Positions 1-9,133 are shown, counted from the first letter of the stretch. The stretch is DNA of 64,000 nucleotides from Deltaproteobacteria bacterium (GCA_021802645.1 JAJZRO010000009.1:1-64000); one strand, 5' to 3'. Program-made: numbers and translations. The notes: generated by a model not told the origin, from the letters alone.

Positions 1-410
1 CGGCGCTGCTCTCCATTGTCAAAAACTTCCCTGAAACCTACAAAAATATCGTCTTCGTCTCGGTGGCGGTGATCGATTCCGGCTCCTTCAAAGGGGCGGA
101 CGAGCTTGCTGCTCTGGAGGAATCGACCAAGGCGACCCTCAAGAAATACGTGACCCTCGCCCGCCGCCTCGGCTTTGCCGCCGATTACCGGCTAGCAGTG
201 GCCACCGACGTGGTGGAGGGCGCCTCTGCGCTCTGCAAGGAGATCGCCCAGGAATTCCCGCACTCCACGGTCTTTACCGGCCAACTCACCTTCCGGCTGG
301 AAAAATTCTATCACCGGCTGCTGCACAACGAGACCGCCTTTGCCATCCAGCGCCATCTCCAGTGGGAAGGGATCACCACCGTCATTCTGCCGGTGCGCCT
401 GCCGCTCTAA
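1..410 (+). CDS. APC-type amino-acid permease, C-terminal part (5' end outside window)
   Basis: The open frame runs in from the window edge (codons from position 3) and stops at 408-410, so only the last ~136 residues are visible. They hold no membrane segments: this is a soluble tail of alternating strands and helices ending in HNETAFAIQRHLQWEG and VILPVRLPL. That ending resembles the cytoplasmic, universal-stress-protein-like tail of APC-family permeases in deltaproteobacteria. The GTG at 63 is inside the frame and is probably not the start. The substrate cannot be inferred. It converges on the purine gene to its right, separated by a two-way terminator. The family call rests on recalled similarity of the tail only. 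Confidence 0.55.
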   Translation, partial: ALLSIVKNFPETYKNIVFVSVAVIDSGSFKGADELAALEESTKATLKKYVTLARRLGFAADYRLAVATDVVEGASALCKEIAQEFPHSTVFTGQLTFRLEKFYHRLLHNETAFAIQRHLQWEGITTVILPVRLPL

Positions 411-437
411 GGTCATGCACACATCAAAGCCATAAAA

Positions 438-469
438 AAAGGCGCAAGGGATTGCTCCCCTGCGCCTTT
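438..469. terminator. Bidirectional intrinsic terminator
   Basis: A hairpin with arms AAAGGCGCA-GGG and CCC-TGCGCCTTT around a six-base loop sits between two converging genes. The plus-strand A run before it becomes a U run on the minus transcript, and CCTTTGGTGT follows on the plus side, so it can serve both genes. Confidence 0.75.
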
Positions 470-495
470 GGTGTCGTCCGGAAACGCTTCTTCGC

Positions 496-1785
496 TCAGT
501 GCTTGAACGAGCGCTGGCCGGTATATTTCATCGCCACCTTGGGGTTGGCCTCGTTGCACGCCTCGATGGTCTCGAAGTCGCGCATGGAGCCGCCAGCCTG
601 GAGAATGGCCGAAACCCCTTGGCGGATGCCGACGTCGGCCCCGTCGCGGTAGGGGAAGAAGGCGTCGGAGATCATCACCGAGCCGGGCAGCCCGGCCTTG
701 TCCGCCTTGGTCTTGGCGTCGATGGCTTCACGGTCGGCCGCCTTGCGCTTGCCCTGCTCGATCTGGAGCACCAGATCGGCATAGGGAAGCCCAAAGGTGT
801 CGAAGCAGACGATGTCGGCATACTTGGTGTAGGCCTTGTAGACTGCGATGTCGGCCACGCCCACCCGATCCTGCTCGCCGGTGCCGATGCCCACGGTGCA
901 GCCGTCCTTGACGTAGATGACCGAGTTGGAGGTTACCCCGTGCTCCACGGCCCAGCCGAAGAGCATGTCGTCGATCTCGCGCTGGGTGGGCTCGCGCTCC
1001 ACCTTGTACTCCTTGCCCTGGAAGGTGGTGGCCGCGGGTTTCAAATCGGCGGCGGAGCGGATGGAGTTCATGGCCGACTGCTGCACGATGAGACCGCCGT
1101 CGATGAGGCTCTTGAAATCCACGAAACGGAACTTCTCGAATTCGGCCAAGCGGTCGATGCGGCTGATCTTGATCACCCGCAGGTTCTTGCGCTTGCTGAG
1201 GATCTCCAAGGTGCCGGTCTCGAACTCCGGCGCGCAGACCACCTCCAGGTAGTTCTGGCTCAGGAGCTCGGCGCTCGCCTGGTCGCAGGGCCGGTTGAAG
1301 ATCACCGCCCCGCCGAAGGCAGCGATACGGTCGGCCCGGTTGGCGCGGTTGTAGGCGTCGGCAATGGAGGCGCCGTAGGCGGCGCCGCAGGGGTTGTTGT
1401 GCTTCAAGATCACCGCGGCCGGCCGGTCCATCAGGTACTTGATGATATTGAGACCGTTGTCGATGTCGGTGAGGTTGATCTTGCCCGGGTGCTTGCCGAC
1501 CTGGAGCATGTCCCCGGCGTTGATGCCGCTCACCAGGCCGTGGCCCGGCCCGATGAACTGGCAGCCCCCCAGGGTCAGATTGCCATTCGTGAGCTCATAG
1601 AGGGCGGCCTCCTGGTCCGGGTTCTCGCCATAGCGGATGCCGCGTTCTTCCACCGAGCCGTCGTCCTGGGTCAGCTTCCAGGTCTTCTTCTGGTAGACCA
1701 GCTTCTGGTCGCCAAAGGTGATGGTCATCTCCATGGGGAAATGGTCCCCTAGGATGGTGGAATACATCTTCTTCAGATCAGCCAT
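496..1785 (-). CDS. Stand-alone AICAR formyltransferase (PurH C-terminal half)
   Basis: This 429-residue protein matches the formyltransferase half of PurH, which transfers formyl from 10-formyl-THF to AICAR to give FAICAR, the penultimate step of IMP synthesis. YGENPDQEAALY (residues 52-63) and KHNNPCG (128-134, with the catalytic Lys-His pair) are the family hallmarks. The N-terminal MGS-like IMP cyclohydrolase domain of the usual ~520-residue bifunctional enzyme is absent: the first ~45 residues do not resemble it and the frame starts at a clean ATG with an AGGAGGG-like site upstream. IMP cyclohydrolase must come from another gene. It lies 57 bases after thiH and is likely co-transcribed. 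Confidence 0.85.
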   Translation of the reverse strand: MADLKKMYSTILGDHFPMEMTITFGDQKLVYQKKTWKLTQDDGSVEERGIRYGENPDQEAALYELTNGNLTLGGCQFIGPGHGLVSGINAGDMLQVGKHPGKINLTDIDNGLNIIKYLMDRPAAVILKHNNPCGAAYGASIADAYNRANRADRIAAFGGAVIFNRPCDQASAELLSQNYLEVVCAPEFETGTLEILSKRKNLRVIKISRIDRLAEFEKFRFVDFKSLIDGGLIVQQSAMNSIRSAADLKPAATTFQGKEYKVEREPTQREIDDMLFGWAVEHGVTSNSVIYVKDGCTVGIGTGEQDRVGVADIAVYKAYTKYADIVCFDTFGLPYADLVLQIEQGKRKAADREAIDAKTKADKAGLPGSVMISDAFFPYRDGADVGIRQGVSAILQAGGSMRDFETIEACNEANPKVAMKYTGQRSFKH

Positions 1786-1842
1786 GGATACCCTCCTTTT
1801 ATTCCGTCGTTGCCCAAACGCAGTGTGTCGATTCGATACTCA

Positions 1843-2967
1843 TCAGGCCGCTCGCCGGCGACCCTGGTCCTGTTGCTGGAAAACGGCATCCCAGTCCTTG
1901 CGCACCGGGTCAAGCCCCTTGGCCCTGATCGCCTCGCTCACCTCGTCGAGGCTGCGCTGGTCGCCGATCTCGAACTGGGCCCCGGTGGCCGCCGTGTCAC
2001 CGTAGCCACCAGGCACCGTGCAGGAACCGGCAGAATAGCGGGTGGGGCCGAGGCCCAACATGCCGTCGCGGTACCGCGCCTCCTCCCGGGTGGAGAGATA
2101 GAGGCCGAGGTCCGGGTCAAAGAGCCGCAGGGCGAAGATGAGTTGAGTGAGATCGCGCTCCGACACCGGCATCAGCGGCGCAAACTCGCCCTTGGCCGGC
2201 CGGATGCGCGGGAAGGAGACGGTGAGTCCGGTGCGCCAGAATGCCTTGCGAAGATAGCTGAGATGGTGGCCCATGGCCAACCCCTCGGCCCGCCAGTCGG
2301 AGAGGCCAAGCAGCGCGCCGATCCCCACCTCGCGCAGTCCGGCGGTTGCCGCCCGTTCCGGGGTGGCAAGCCGGTAATCGAAATCGCGCTTCTTGCCGGC
2401 CAGATGCACCTGGTCGTACACCGTCCGATCGTAGGTTTCCTGATAGACCGCCACCGAGGTGATGCCAGCCGCGAAGAGCCGGGCGTATTCGTCGGTCTCA
2501 AGCGGCTGCACCTCGATGGCGATGGCGGCAAACTTGTCCCGCAGCCGCAGCGCCACGGTTTCCAGGTATTCCACCCCGACCTTGGCCGGTGCCTCGCCGG
2601 AGACCAGCAGGATATGGCTGAATCCGCGGTCATGGAGAATCATCGCCTCGGCCTCGGCCTCCTCGAAGGAGAGAACCCGCCGGGGCATAGCGTTGCCGGC
2701 GGAAAAACCGCAATAGGCGCAGCGGTTGGTGCAGAAGCTCGAGAGATAGAGCGGCGCGTAGAGTTGGATGACGTTGCCGAAACGCTGGCGGGTAAGCTGG
2801 GCGGAACGTTGCGCCATTACGGCAAGAGAGGACTCGGCGGCCGGCGAGAGCAGGGCCGCCAGATCGTCAAGCTCGAGCCGGCCCTTGGCCAGCGCCCGCT
2901 CCACCGCCTCCGGCCCAGAGGCCGCGATCCGCGCACGCAGTTGCTGAAAATCCGGGGCGACAAACAT
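1843..2967 (-). CDS. thiH: 2-iminoacetate synthase ThiH (radical SAM tyrosine lyase)
   Basis: ThiH cleaves tyrosine to dehydroglycine (2-iminoacetate) and p-cresol, supplying the C2-N unit of the thiamine thiazole in anaerobes. The 374-residue protein has the radical SAM CxxxCxxC site as CTNRCAYC, followed by GFSAGNAMPRRVLS as is typical of ThiH. The later stretch around SFPRIRPAKG fits the C-terminal part of the family. It starts two bases after the thiG stop, so the two are translationally close. Use of ThiH rather than the oxygen-dependent glycine oxidase ThiO fits an anaerobe. Confidence 0.93.
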   Translation of the reverse strand: MFVAPDFQQLRARIAASGPEAVERALAKGRLELDDLAALLSPAAESSLAVMAQRSAQLTRQRFGNVIQLYAPLYLSSFCTNRCAYCGFSAGNAMPRRVLSFEEAEAEAMILHDRGFSHILLVSGEAPAKVGVEYLETVALRLRDKFAAIAIEVQPLETDEYARLFAAGITSVAVYQETYDRTVYDQVHLAGKKRDFDYRLATPERAATAGLREVGIGALLGLSDWRAEGLAMGHHLSYLRKAFWRTGLTVSFPRIRPAKGEFAPLMPVSERDLTQLIFALRLFDPDLGLYLSTREEARYRDGMLGLGPTRYSAGSCTVPGGYGDTAATGAQFEIGDQRSLDEVSEAIRAKGLDPVRKDWDAVFQQQDQGRRRAA

Positions 2968-2969
2968 GG

Positions 2970-3740
2970 TTATTCCCTGAGAAAATCGAGCCCGCCTTGG
3001 GGCGAAGAGGCCTCGGCCTCGGTACGCCGGGCGCCCAGGCCGGCCTCGTAGGCCTCGCGGCCGGCCTCCACTGCCTTGGCAAAGGCCTGCGCCATGCGCA
3101 CCGGATCACCGGCCACGGCGATGGCGGTGTTGACCAATACCGCGTCGGCCCCCATCTCCATGGCCTCGGCCGCGTGCGACGGCGCGCCGATCCCGGCATC
3201 GACCACCACCGGCACCCGCGCCTGCTCGATGATGATCGCCACCTGAAAGCGGGTAAGCACCCCCTGATTGGTGCCGATCGGCGACCCGAGCGGCATCACC
3301 GCCGCGGCCCCGGCATCCTGCAATCGCAGGGCCAGGATCGGGTCGGCATTCATGTAGGGCAACACCACAAAACCCGCCTTGACCAGTTCCTCGGTGGCAA
3401 TGAGGGTCTCCACCGGATCGGGCAGCAGGGTGCGCGGGTCCGGCGTCACTTCCAGCTTCACCCAGTTACCGCCGCCCGAGGCCTGGGCCAGCTTGGCCAG
3501 GCGTACCGCCTCGGCCGCATTACGGGCGCCGGCGGTATTGGGCAGAAAGAAAAAGTGGTCGCGGTCGAGCACCCTCATAATATCGTCCGCCGGGTTGGCG
3601 AGGTCGACCCGGCGCAGGGCCACGGTCACCATCTCGCTGCCGGAGGCGAGGAGCGCCTCCTGCATGACCTCGGGCGAGGAAAATTTGCCGGTACCGGTGA
3701 AGAGGCGCGACCGGAAGGTTTTGCCTGCAATGGTCAACAT
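2970..3740 (-). CDS. thiG: Thiazole synthase ThiG
   Basis: ThiG condenses deoxyxylulose 5-phosphate, 2-iminoacetate and the sulfur carried on ThiS thiocarboxylate into thiazole phosphate. At 256 residues it has the family length. The Schiff-base lysine is Lys95 in NWVKLEV. The phosphate-binding GSPIGTNQG and the [20 protein letters not shown] segment near the C-terminus are plain. The ATG shares one base with the thiS stop (TGATG), which implies coupled translation of carrier and synthase. Confidence 0.95.
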   Translation of the reverse strand: MLTIAGKTFRSRLFTGTGKFSSPEVMQEALLASGSEMVTVALRRVDLANPADDIMRVLDRDHFFFLPNTAGARNAAEAVRLAKLAQASGGGNWVKLEVTPDPRTLLPDPVETLIATEELVKAGFVVLPYMNADPILALRLQDAGAAAVMPLGSPIGTNQGVLTRFQVAIIIEQARVPVVVDAGIGAPSHAAEAMEMGADAVLVNTAIAVAGDPVRMAQAFAKAVEAGREAYEAGLGARRTEAEASSPQGGLDFLRE

Positions 3741-3943
3741 CAGCCGCCTCCCACAAAGCGGATCAATTCGAGGGTGGCCCCCTCGGTAAGCTTGGTCACG
3801 GCATAGTCCGGCCGACTGAGGATGCGGCCATCCAATTCAACCACCACGGTCTCCGGGTTGAGTCCCAAGGAGGCCAACAACTCCTCCACGCTCATCTCCC
3901 GCTCAAGCCGCCGCGACTCGCCGTTGCAGAGAATGGTGATCAT
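3740..3943 (-). CDS. thiS: Sulfur carrier protein ThiS
   Basis: This 67-residue ubiquitin-like carrier ends in Gly-Gly-Gly. The terminal glycine is adenylated by ThiF and then thiocarboxylated to deliver sulfur to ThiG. The [13 protein letters not shown] and [10 protein letters not shown] segments follow the beta-grasp pattern. Most ThiS proteins end in two glycines, so the third is a minor variation. The start codon overlaps the thiF stop by four bases (ATGA). Confidence 0.92.
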   Translation of the reverse strand: MITILCNGESRRLEREMSVEELLASLGLNPETVVVELDGRILSRPDYAVTKLTEGATLELIRFVGGG

Positions 3944-4746
3944 GCGTCCTCGTCCACCCCAAGCAGCAGGCGGATCACCTGATTGGCCTGATGGTGGGCG
4001 GCGATCCCCACCCGGGAAGCCATGAGTCCTTGCCCCGGCTGCGCTGCGGATTCGCCATCGCCGACGAGATAGACCCGGGCCCGGAGTCGTTGGGTGCGGA
4101 TGGCGTTATTATCGCCATAGCCTGCCACCCCGGAGGAACCGACATAGCCGACACGGGGCAGTTCACGTAGGGCGACCCGCAGGGCCGCCGCCTTCATCCC
4201 CGGGTCGTCGAAGCATTCGGCCAGCACATCCACCCCCGCAAAACAGGCGGGGATATCCGCTTCGGTCAGCCGCCGATCGATGCATTCCACCGCCACATAG
4301 GGGTTAATCCGGGCCAGGGTGGCTCGCAGCGCTGCGGTCTTGGGCTGGCCGAGCTGATCGATGAAATAGTGCTGCCGATTGAGGTTGGAGGGCTCCACCA
4401 CATCGTAGTCCGCCAGCCGCAAGTGGCCGACTCCCATGCGAGCCAGGGCTACGGCCAGGGGAGAACCAAGCCCCCCGAGCCCCATGATCCCCACGGTCGC
4501 CTGCTGGAGCACCGCCTGCACTCCCGGGGTGTGGCGGGCATAAAGCAGATGGGCCAGCTCGGCGGCCGAAGGCACTTCGCCGCGTTGGATCAGCCAACAG
4601 CGGTCGCCATCGGCCAGCAGGGTTGTTGGCGGCGCCGGGAAGCCATTGACAATAACCACATCGGCCCCGGGCTTCACGCGCGACACCACGTCGGCAACCC
4701 GCATCCCCGGTTCGTAGGGGAGCGACAGGTCATTCACGGAGATCAA
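3940..4746 (-). CDS. thiF: ThiS adenylyltransferase ThiF with an N-terminal ThiS-like domain
   Basis: The E1-like enzyme activates the C-terminus of ThiS with ATP. Residues ~1-60 (ISVNDLSLPYEP to GDRCWLIQRGE) look like a ThiS/MoaD beta-grasp domain. The Rossmann part begins at GIMGLGGLGSPLAVALARMG and contains the NLNRQ segment that follows the ATP site. The paired CxxC zinc ligands and the catalytic cysteine region of E. coli ThiF are not present, placing it with the shorter ThiF family 2. I chose the TTG at 4746 (268 residues) because AAGGAGGG lies six bases upstream; the frame also opens at a TTG at 4767 that would put this site inside the gene. First gene of the thi group. Confidence 0.88.
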   Translation of the reverse strand: MISVNDLSLPYEPGMRVADVVSRVKPGADVVIVNGFPAPPTTLLADGDRCWLIQRGEVPSAAELAHLLYARHTPGVQAVLQQATVGIMGLGGLGSPLAVALARMGVGHLRLADYDVVEPSNLNRQHYFIDQLGQPKTAALRATLARINPYVAVECIDRRLTEADIPACFAGVDVLAECFDDPGMKAAALRVALRELPRVGYVGSSGVAGYGDNNAIRTQRLRARVYLVGDGESAAQPGQGLMASRVGIAAHHQANQVIRLLLGVDEDA

Positions 4747-4785
4747 CGGGCGCCCTCCTTGTCCCAACGGCTCTCCAAGCCCTGA

Positions 4786-4791
4786 ATAGTA
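4786..4791 (-). promoter_or_regulatory. Weak -10-like box upstream of thiF
   Basis: TACTAT on the minus strand lies about 40 bases before the thiF start, in the only gap where a thi promoter could be. I see no convincing -35 partner and no thi-box (TPP riboswitch) core in this 100-base gap. Tentative. Confidence 0.2.
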
Positions 4792-4849
4792 CCCTACCTC
4801 CGGGGCTGATGGTAGTCTTTTTTCGCCGGCCAGCGCCGCGGGCGACCAG

Positions 4850-4886
4850 GCAAAAAAAAAGCTGACATGAGGAGCTCATGTCAGCT
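4850..4886 (-). terminator. Intrinsic terminator of the ribosomal protein super-cluster
   Basis: A perfect 12-base-pair stem (AGCTGACATGAG / CTCATGTCAGCT) with a three-base loop is followed on the minus transcript by a run of eight or nine U. It lies 26 bases after the rplQ stop and marks the end of the alpha operon. Confidence 0.92.
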
Positions 4887-4912
4887 TCTGGACCCGGACG
4901 AAGCCGGATAAA

Positions 4913-5302
4913 TCAGGATTCAGCCTTGGCGGCCTCGACCGGTGCGGTGTAGTTGACCAACTCGAGGATTGCCATCTCCGCCGCATCGCCCAGCCGATTG
5001 CCGGTGCGGATGATGCGGGTGTAGCCGCCGTTGCGGTCCATGTAGTCGCTACGGAGTTTATCGAACAGCTTGGCCACCACATCCTTGTCGCGCACCACCG
5101 CCAACGCCTGCCGACGGGCATGAAGGTCGCCGCGCTTGGCCAGGGTGATCATCTGATCCGCCACCTTGCGCACTTCCTTGGCCTTGGCTGCGGTGGTAAC
5201 GATCCGCTCATGGGCGAGCAGCGAGGTTACCATATTGCGGACCATCGCCTCGCGATGGGAGCCATTCCGACCCAGTCTGTTTCCTGCCTTCTTGTGTCGC
5301 AT
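4913..5302 (-). CDS. rplQ: 50S ribosomal protein L17
   Basis: L17 is a large-subunit protein near the exit tunnel. The 129-residue sequence opens with [20 protein letters not shown], the highly conserved N-terminus, and ends in a short acidic tail after the conserved ILELVNY. It follows rpoA by 23 bases and is the last gene of the alpha block, as in most bacteria. Confidence 0.97.
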   Translation of the reverse strand: MRHKKAGNRLGRNGSHREAMVRNMVTSLLAHERIVTTAAKAKEVRKVADQMITLAKRGDLHARRQALAVVRDKDVVAKLFDKLRSDYMDRNGGYTRIIRTGNRLGDAAEMAILELVNYTAPVEAAKAES

Positions 5303-5325
5303 ATCAAAACCTCTAACGAGCTCGA

Positions 5326-6357
5326 TTATTCTTCAGTCTGCTTGGCGTTCGCCTGGGGAGGCTCCCAGCCATCGATCTTCATGCCCAGGGAGAGATCCAT
5401 TTCCGAGAGCAACTGCTTGATTTCATTAAGCGACTTGCGGCCAAAGTTCTTGGTCTTGAGCATCTCCGCCTCGCTCTTCTGCACCAATTCGCCGATATAA
5501 CGAATTTCCGCGTTGCGGAGGCAGTTGGCGGAACGCACCGACAACTCCAGGTCCTCGACACTGCGGTAAAGATTGTCGTTCAGCCGCGGCCGCTCGTCGC
5601 GGCCCTCATCGGCATAGGCCGGTTCCACCGTGGCTTCGTCAAAGTTGATGAAGACCTGCATCTGCTCCTTGAGGATCTTGGCGGCATAGGCCAAGGCATC
5701 CTCAGGCTTCACGCTGCCGTCCGTGGTGATCTCCAAAGTCAGCTTGTCGTAATCGGTCTGCTGACCGACCCGGGCCTGACTGGTCAGAACCTTCACATTG
5801 ACAATGGGGGTGAAGATGGCATCGATGGGAATAACCCCGATGATCTGTTCCTCCGGCAGATGCTGCTCAGCCGGAGAATACCCTTTGCCCCACCGCACCT
5901 CCAGCTCGGCGATGAACTTCCCGTCGCCGGTGATGGTGCAGATATGCTTCTCGGGGTTCATCACCTCGACTTTGCCGCCACCCTGGATATCGGCTGCGGT
6001 CACTACGCCCTTGGCCTTCTTCTCGATCCGCACCTTCTGGGGAGTCGGACTGTTGAGACGCAGGCGAACCTCCTTCAGGTTCAGGATAATCTCAGTAATA
6101 TCTTCCTTGATGCCGGGAAGGGTCGACAATTCATGCAATGCCCCGTCGATCTTGATCGAGGTGATCGCTGCCCCCTGGATCGAAGAAAGCAGGATACGCC
6201 GCAGGGAATTGCCGATGGTAGTGGCAAAGCCATGTTCCAGCGGTTGGCAGACGAACTTGCCGTACCGCTCGGTGTGGGTATCCTGATCCACTTCCAGACG
6301 GTCAGGAACGATCAACTCGTGCCAGTTACGGTAAAAGGGATCCGTTTCGATTGCCAT
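5326..6357 (-). CDS. rpoA: RNA polymerase alpha subunit
   Basis: The subunit dimerises to nucleate polymerase assembly and its C-terminal domain contacts UP elements and activators. The 343 residues include the N-terminal domain with [17 protein letters not shown] and [10 protein letters not shown], a charged linker (~235-265), and a C-terminal domain with [14 protein letters not shown] and [10 protein letters not shown]. Position between rpsD and rplQ is canonical. The start is ATG. Confidence 0.97.
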   Translation of the reverse strand: MAIETDPFYRNWHELIVPDRLEVDQDTHTERYGKFVCQPLEHGFATTIGNSLRRILLSSIQGAAITSIKIDGALHELSTLPGIKEDITEIILNLKEVRLRLNSPTPQKVRIEKKAKGVVTAADIQGGGKVEVMNPEKHICTITGDGKFIAELEVRWGKGYSPAEQHLPEEQIIGVIPIDAIFTPIVNVKVLTSQARVGQQTDYDKLTLEITTDGSVKPEDALAYAAKILKEQMQVFINFDEATVEPAYADEGRDERPRLNDNLYRSVEDLELSVRSANCLRNAEIRYIGELVQKSEAEMLKTKNFGRKSLNEIKQLLSEMDLSLGMKIDGWEPPQANAKQTEE

Positions 6358-6382
6358 GTCGTCCTTGTCTTCCTACGCTGTG

Positions 6383-7012
6383 TTATTTGGAGTAGAGCTC
6401 TACGACCAGCTGTTCCTGAATCGGCATGGTGATCGCCTGCCGATCCGGCAGCGCCTTCACTGTTCCCTTGAAATTGGCCTGATCCATCTCCAACCAGCCG
6501 GGCACGCCACGGCGGGCGACAGCCTGAAGACTGTCGGTGATCGCGGCTACGGCCCGACTCTTCTCCTTTACCGTGATCACATCATTGACCCGGATCTGGA
6601 AAGAAGGGATATTGACCTTCTTGCCGTTCACCAAAAAATGGTTGTGACGCACCATCTGCCGCGCTTGATTGCGGGAATTGGCAAAACCGAGACGATAGAT
6701 CACGTTGTCCAGCCGACATTCCAACAGGCGCAAAAGGCTCTCGCCAGTGACACCCTTGATGCGCTCAGCATGGAAGAAATAGTTCCGGAACTGGCCTTCC
6801 AGCATGCCGTACATACGCTTTACCTTCTGCTTCTCGCGCAACTGGACGGCGTAGTCAGAAACCTTGCGCATCCGGGCCTGGCCATGCTGGCCCGGGGCGT
6901 AGCCGCGGCGTTCGAAGGCACACTTATCGGAATAGCAACGGTCCCCTTTCAGGAACAGTTTGAGTTTCTCACGCCGGCACTGGCGGCAGGCTGCTTCGGT
7001 ATATCTGGCCAA
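6383..7012 (-). CDS. rpsD: 30S ribosomal protein S4, zinc-binding form
   Basis: S4 is a primary 16S rRNA binder that nucleates 30S assembly and in many bacteria represses the alpha operon. The 209-residue protein has the four-cysteine N-terminus C-x2-C ... C-x5-C (AACRQC, then DRCYSDKC), so it is the zinc-containing type. The S4 domain ([20 protein letters not shown]) follows. The start is TTG, supported by AGGAGG six bases upstream and no alternative ATG in the conserved N-terminus. Confidence 0.96.
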   Translation of the reverse strand: MARYTEAACRQCRREKLKLFLKGDRCYSDKCAFERRGYAPGQHGQARMRKVSDYAVQLREKQKVKRMYGMLEGQFRNYFFHAERIKGVTGESLLRLLECRLDNVIYRLGFANSRNQARQMVRHNHFLVNGKKVNIPSFQIRVNDVITVKEKSRAVAAITDSLQAVARRGVPGWLEMDQANFKGTVKALPDRQAITMPIQEQLVVELYSK

Positions 7013-7062
7013 GTTGGACCTCCTAAGACTACAAAAAAGATTATTCGCCTGAATCGGTCAGT

Positions 7063-7449
7063 TCACACACGGCGCCGTTTGGGCGGCTTGCAACCGTTGT
7101 GCGGTACCGGGGTGATGTCACGGATCACGCTCACCTCGAGCCCCGCCACCTGCAGAGCCCGGATCGCTGATTCCCGGCCGGGACCAGGACCAATGACCCG
7201 AACCTCAACCCGACGCAGGCCGTGCTCCTGAGCCTTCTTGGCGGCGGTGTCCACCGCGTTCTGTGCCGCGAACGGCGTGCTCTTGCGGGAGCCCTTGAAC
7301 CCGAGACAGCCGGCGCTGCACCAGGAAAGCAAATTGCCCTGGGGGTCCGTGAAGGACACCAAGGTATTGTTGAAGGTGGACTGAATAAAACAGATCCCCT
7401 CCGGCACATTCTTCTTCTCTTTCTTACGAGGACGCGCTACCTTCGCCAT
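7063..7449 (-). CDS. rpsK: 30S ribosomal protein S11
   Basis: S11 forms part of the platform near the mRNA exit. The 128-residue protein shows [19 protein letters not shown] and the conserved end [17 protein letters not shown]. It lies between rpsM and rpsD in the standard alpha-operon order, with an ATG start. Confidence 0.97.
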   Translation of the reverse strand: MAKVARPRKKEKKNVPEGICFIQSTFNNTLVSFTDPQGNLLSWCSAGCLGFKGSRKSTPFAAQNAVDTAAKKAQEHGLRRVEVRVIGPGPGRESAIRALQVAGLEVSVIRDITPVPHNGCKPPKRRRV

Positions 7450-7486
7450 CTCCGCTCCTGATACCCGTCAAAGGTTGACTTCGTTG

Positions 7487-7852
7487 TTATTTCTTCTTCA
7501 CCACGCCACGCCGCGGCCCCTTGCGGGTACGCGCATTGGTGTGAGTCCGCTGACCACGGCAGGGCAAGCCCTTACGGTGCCTGAGGCCGCGGTAGCTACC
7601 GAGATCCATGAGCCGCTTGATATCCATGCCCACCTCGCGGCGCCGATCACCCTCCACGACGAAGTTGTCATCGATGATCTTCCGGATCGCGGCCACATCG
7701 TTGTCGGTCAGATCGTCGCTGCTCTTGTTGTAAGGCAGGTTGGCCAAATCAAGAATCTTACGCGCCGAGGTACGCCCAATGCCATGGATGTACGTGAGCG
7801 CAATCTCCATATGCTTGCCGCGCGGCAAGTCAACACCAGCTAAACGTGCCAA
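7487..7852 (-). CDS. rpsM: 30S ribosomal protein S13
   Basis: S13 sits in the 30S head and contacts the P-site tRNA and the large subunit. The 121 residues contain [27 protein letters not shown] and the basic tail [13 protein letters not shown]. The only start compatible with the conserved N-terminus is TTG, preceded by GGGAGG at a six-base spacing. Confidence 0.96.
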   Translation of the reverse strand: MARLAGVDLPRGKHMEIALTYIHGIGRTSARKILDLANLPYNKSSDDLTDNDVAAIRKIIDDNFVVEGDRRREVGMDIKRLMDLGSYRGLRHRKGLPCRGQRTHTNARTRKGPRRGVVKKK

Positions 7853-7883
7853 GGTGTTCCTCCCTTGTAACTGAACGCGTTAA

Positions 7884-7997
7884 TTAACCTTGGCGCTGCT
7901 TGTGCTTCTTGGTCTTGCACGAAACACGCACCACGCCTTTCCGCTTGAATATGCGGCACTCACTGCAGATCTTTTTTACCGAAGCCCGTACCTTCAT
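7884..7997 (-). CDS. rpmJ: 50S ribosomal protein L36, zinc-binding form
   Basis: A 37-residue frame beginning [14 protein letters not shown] and ending [10 protein letters not shown] is L36, a small protein that binds 23S rRNA. Cys11, Cys14, Cys27 and His32 give the zinc ribbon of the C+ form. It sits between infA and rpsM, its usual place. Confidence 0.96.
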   Translation of the reverse strand: MKVRASVKKICSECRIFKRKGVVRVSCKTKKHKQRQG

Positions 7998-8013
7998 AAC
8001 TATTCCCTTCTCA

Positions 8014-8235
8014 CTATTTTTTCGCCCGGAAAGTCACCCGACCGCGGGTCAGGTCATAGGGCGAGAGTTCCACCGTTACCCGGTCACCAGGAAGAATCTT
8101 GATGAAATGCATGCGCATCTTCCCGGAGATGTGCGCCAACACCCGATGGCCATTGTCCAATTCAACGCGAAACATCGCGTTGGGCAATGGCTCCACAATG
8201 GTTCCCTCAACGGTAATCGGCTCTTCCTTTGCCAT
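8014..8235 (-). CDS. infA: Translation initiation factor IF-1
   Basis: IF-1 occupies the 30S A site during initiation. The protein is 73 residues from [11 protein letters not shown], with [22 protein letters not shown] and the end [12 protein letters not shown] that define the S1-like OB fold of this family. The frame is open further upstream, but the extra 22 residues are not conserved and read into an A/T-rich spacer, so the ATG at 8235 is preferred. Confidence 0.96.
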   Translation of the reverse strand: MAKEEPITVEGTIVEPLPNAMFRVELDNGHRVLAHISGKMRMHFIKILPGDRVTVELSPYDLTRGRVTFRAKK

Positions 8236-8279
8236 AAGCCAGCAAAAAACCCCTTTGCGGTTGCCTCTGGAGGAGCAGC

Positions 8280-8345
8280 ACCGCAAATCGAAAATTGGCA
8301 ATATTACTCTATTTTATTTTTTTTGCCGCTATTTTTTTGCACTAG
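8280..8345 (-). promoter_or_regulatory. A/T-rich spacer between map and infA, possible internal promoter
   Basis: This ~65-base stretch is far richer in A and T than anything nearby. On the minus strand it reads A-tracts followed by TAAAATAGAG and TAATAT about 45 bases before infA. It could be an internal promoter with UP-like tracts, but a clear -35 is not visible. Confidence 0.3.
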
Positions 8346-8356
8346 CGTCAAAAACT

Positions 8357-9121
8357 CTACCGCGGCCAAGCACTCAACACCAATGGCCCATCCTCCGTCA
8401 CCGCCACCGAATGCTCAAAATGGGCGGACAGCGACCGATCGCTCGTCACCACGGTCCAACCGTCGGCCAACACCTGCACATCGGGACCGCCGATATTGAC
8501 CATGGGCTCAATGGCAAGCACCATCCCGGCCAGCAGCTTCGGGGTGCGCTCCGACCGGTGGTAGTTCGGAATCTCGGGCGCCTCATGCAGCTGACTCCCA
8601 ATCCCATGGCCGACGAACTGCCGCACCACGGAAAAGCCGTGCTGCTCAACATGGTCCTGCACGGCCCGCGAGATATCATCGATGCGGTTACCGATCTGGA
8701 CTTGGGCGATAGCCTTGTCCAAGGACTCCCTCGTCACCCGCACCAGTTCAGCCTGGCGCTCGCCGATCTCGCCCACCGCCACGGTGATGGCGGCATCGCC
8801 GTAAAACCCCTTATACTTCACGCCAAAATCGATACTGACAATATCCCCTGGCTGCACCACCACCTTCTTCGAGGGGATACCGTGCACCACCTGATCATTG
8901 AGCGAAACGCACAGACTGGCCGGATAGCCGCGATAACCCTTGAAGGCCGGCGCCGCACCATGCTTGATCGCGTATTTCTCAGCCCAGTGATCCAGTTGCC
9001 AGGTGGTAACTCCTGGCGCCATCTTCTCTTCCAGCAGGGCCAGGGTTCCGGCCACGATCTGATTCGCCTCCCGCATGATCGCAATCTCGGCGGGGGTTTT
9101 CAGGATGACGGCCCGACCCAT
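8357..9121 (-). CDS. map: Methionine aminopeptidase, type I
   Basis: The enzyme removes the initiator methionine from nascent proteins. The 254 residues keep the metal ligands of the family: two aspartates in VSIDFGVKYKGFYGDAA, the histidine of GHGIGSQLHEAPEIPN, and glutamates in MVLAIEPMVNIG and HFEHSVAVTEDG. It lies directly between secY and infA; adenylate kinase, which often sits between secY and map, is missing from this spot. Confidence 0.96.
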   Translation of the reverse strand: MGRAVILKTPAEIAIMREANQIVAGTLALLEEKMAPGVTTWQLDHWAEKYAIKHGAAPAFKGYRGYPASLCVSLNDQVVHGIPSKKVVVQPGDIVSIDFGVKYKGFYGDAAITVAVGEIGERQAELVRVTRESLDKAIAQVQIGNRIDDISRAVQDHVEQHGFSVVRQFVGHGIGSQLHEAPEIPNYHRSERTPKLLAGMVLAIEPMVNIGGPDVQVLADGWTVVTSDRSLSAHFEHSVAVTEDGPLVLSAWPR

Positions 9122-9133
9122 CCGGTACTACCG

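Noticed and set aside
4747-4849. Possible TPP riboswitch before thiF
   Set aside because: The conserved CUGAGA and ACCUGAU-type core segments are not present in the gap and it is too short for the full aptamer plus a start region.
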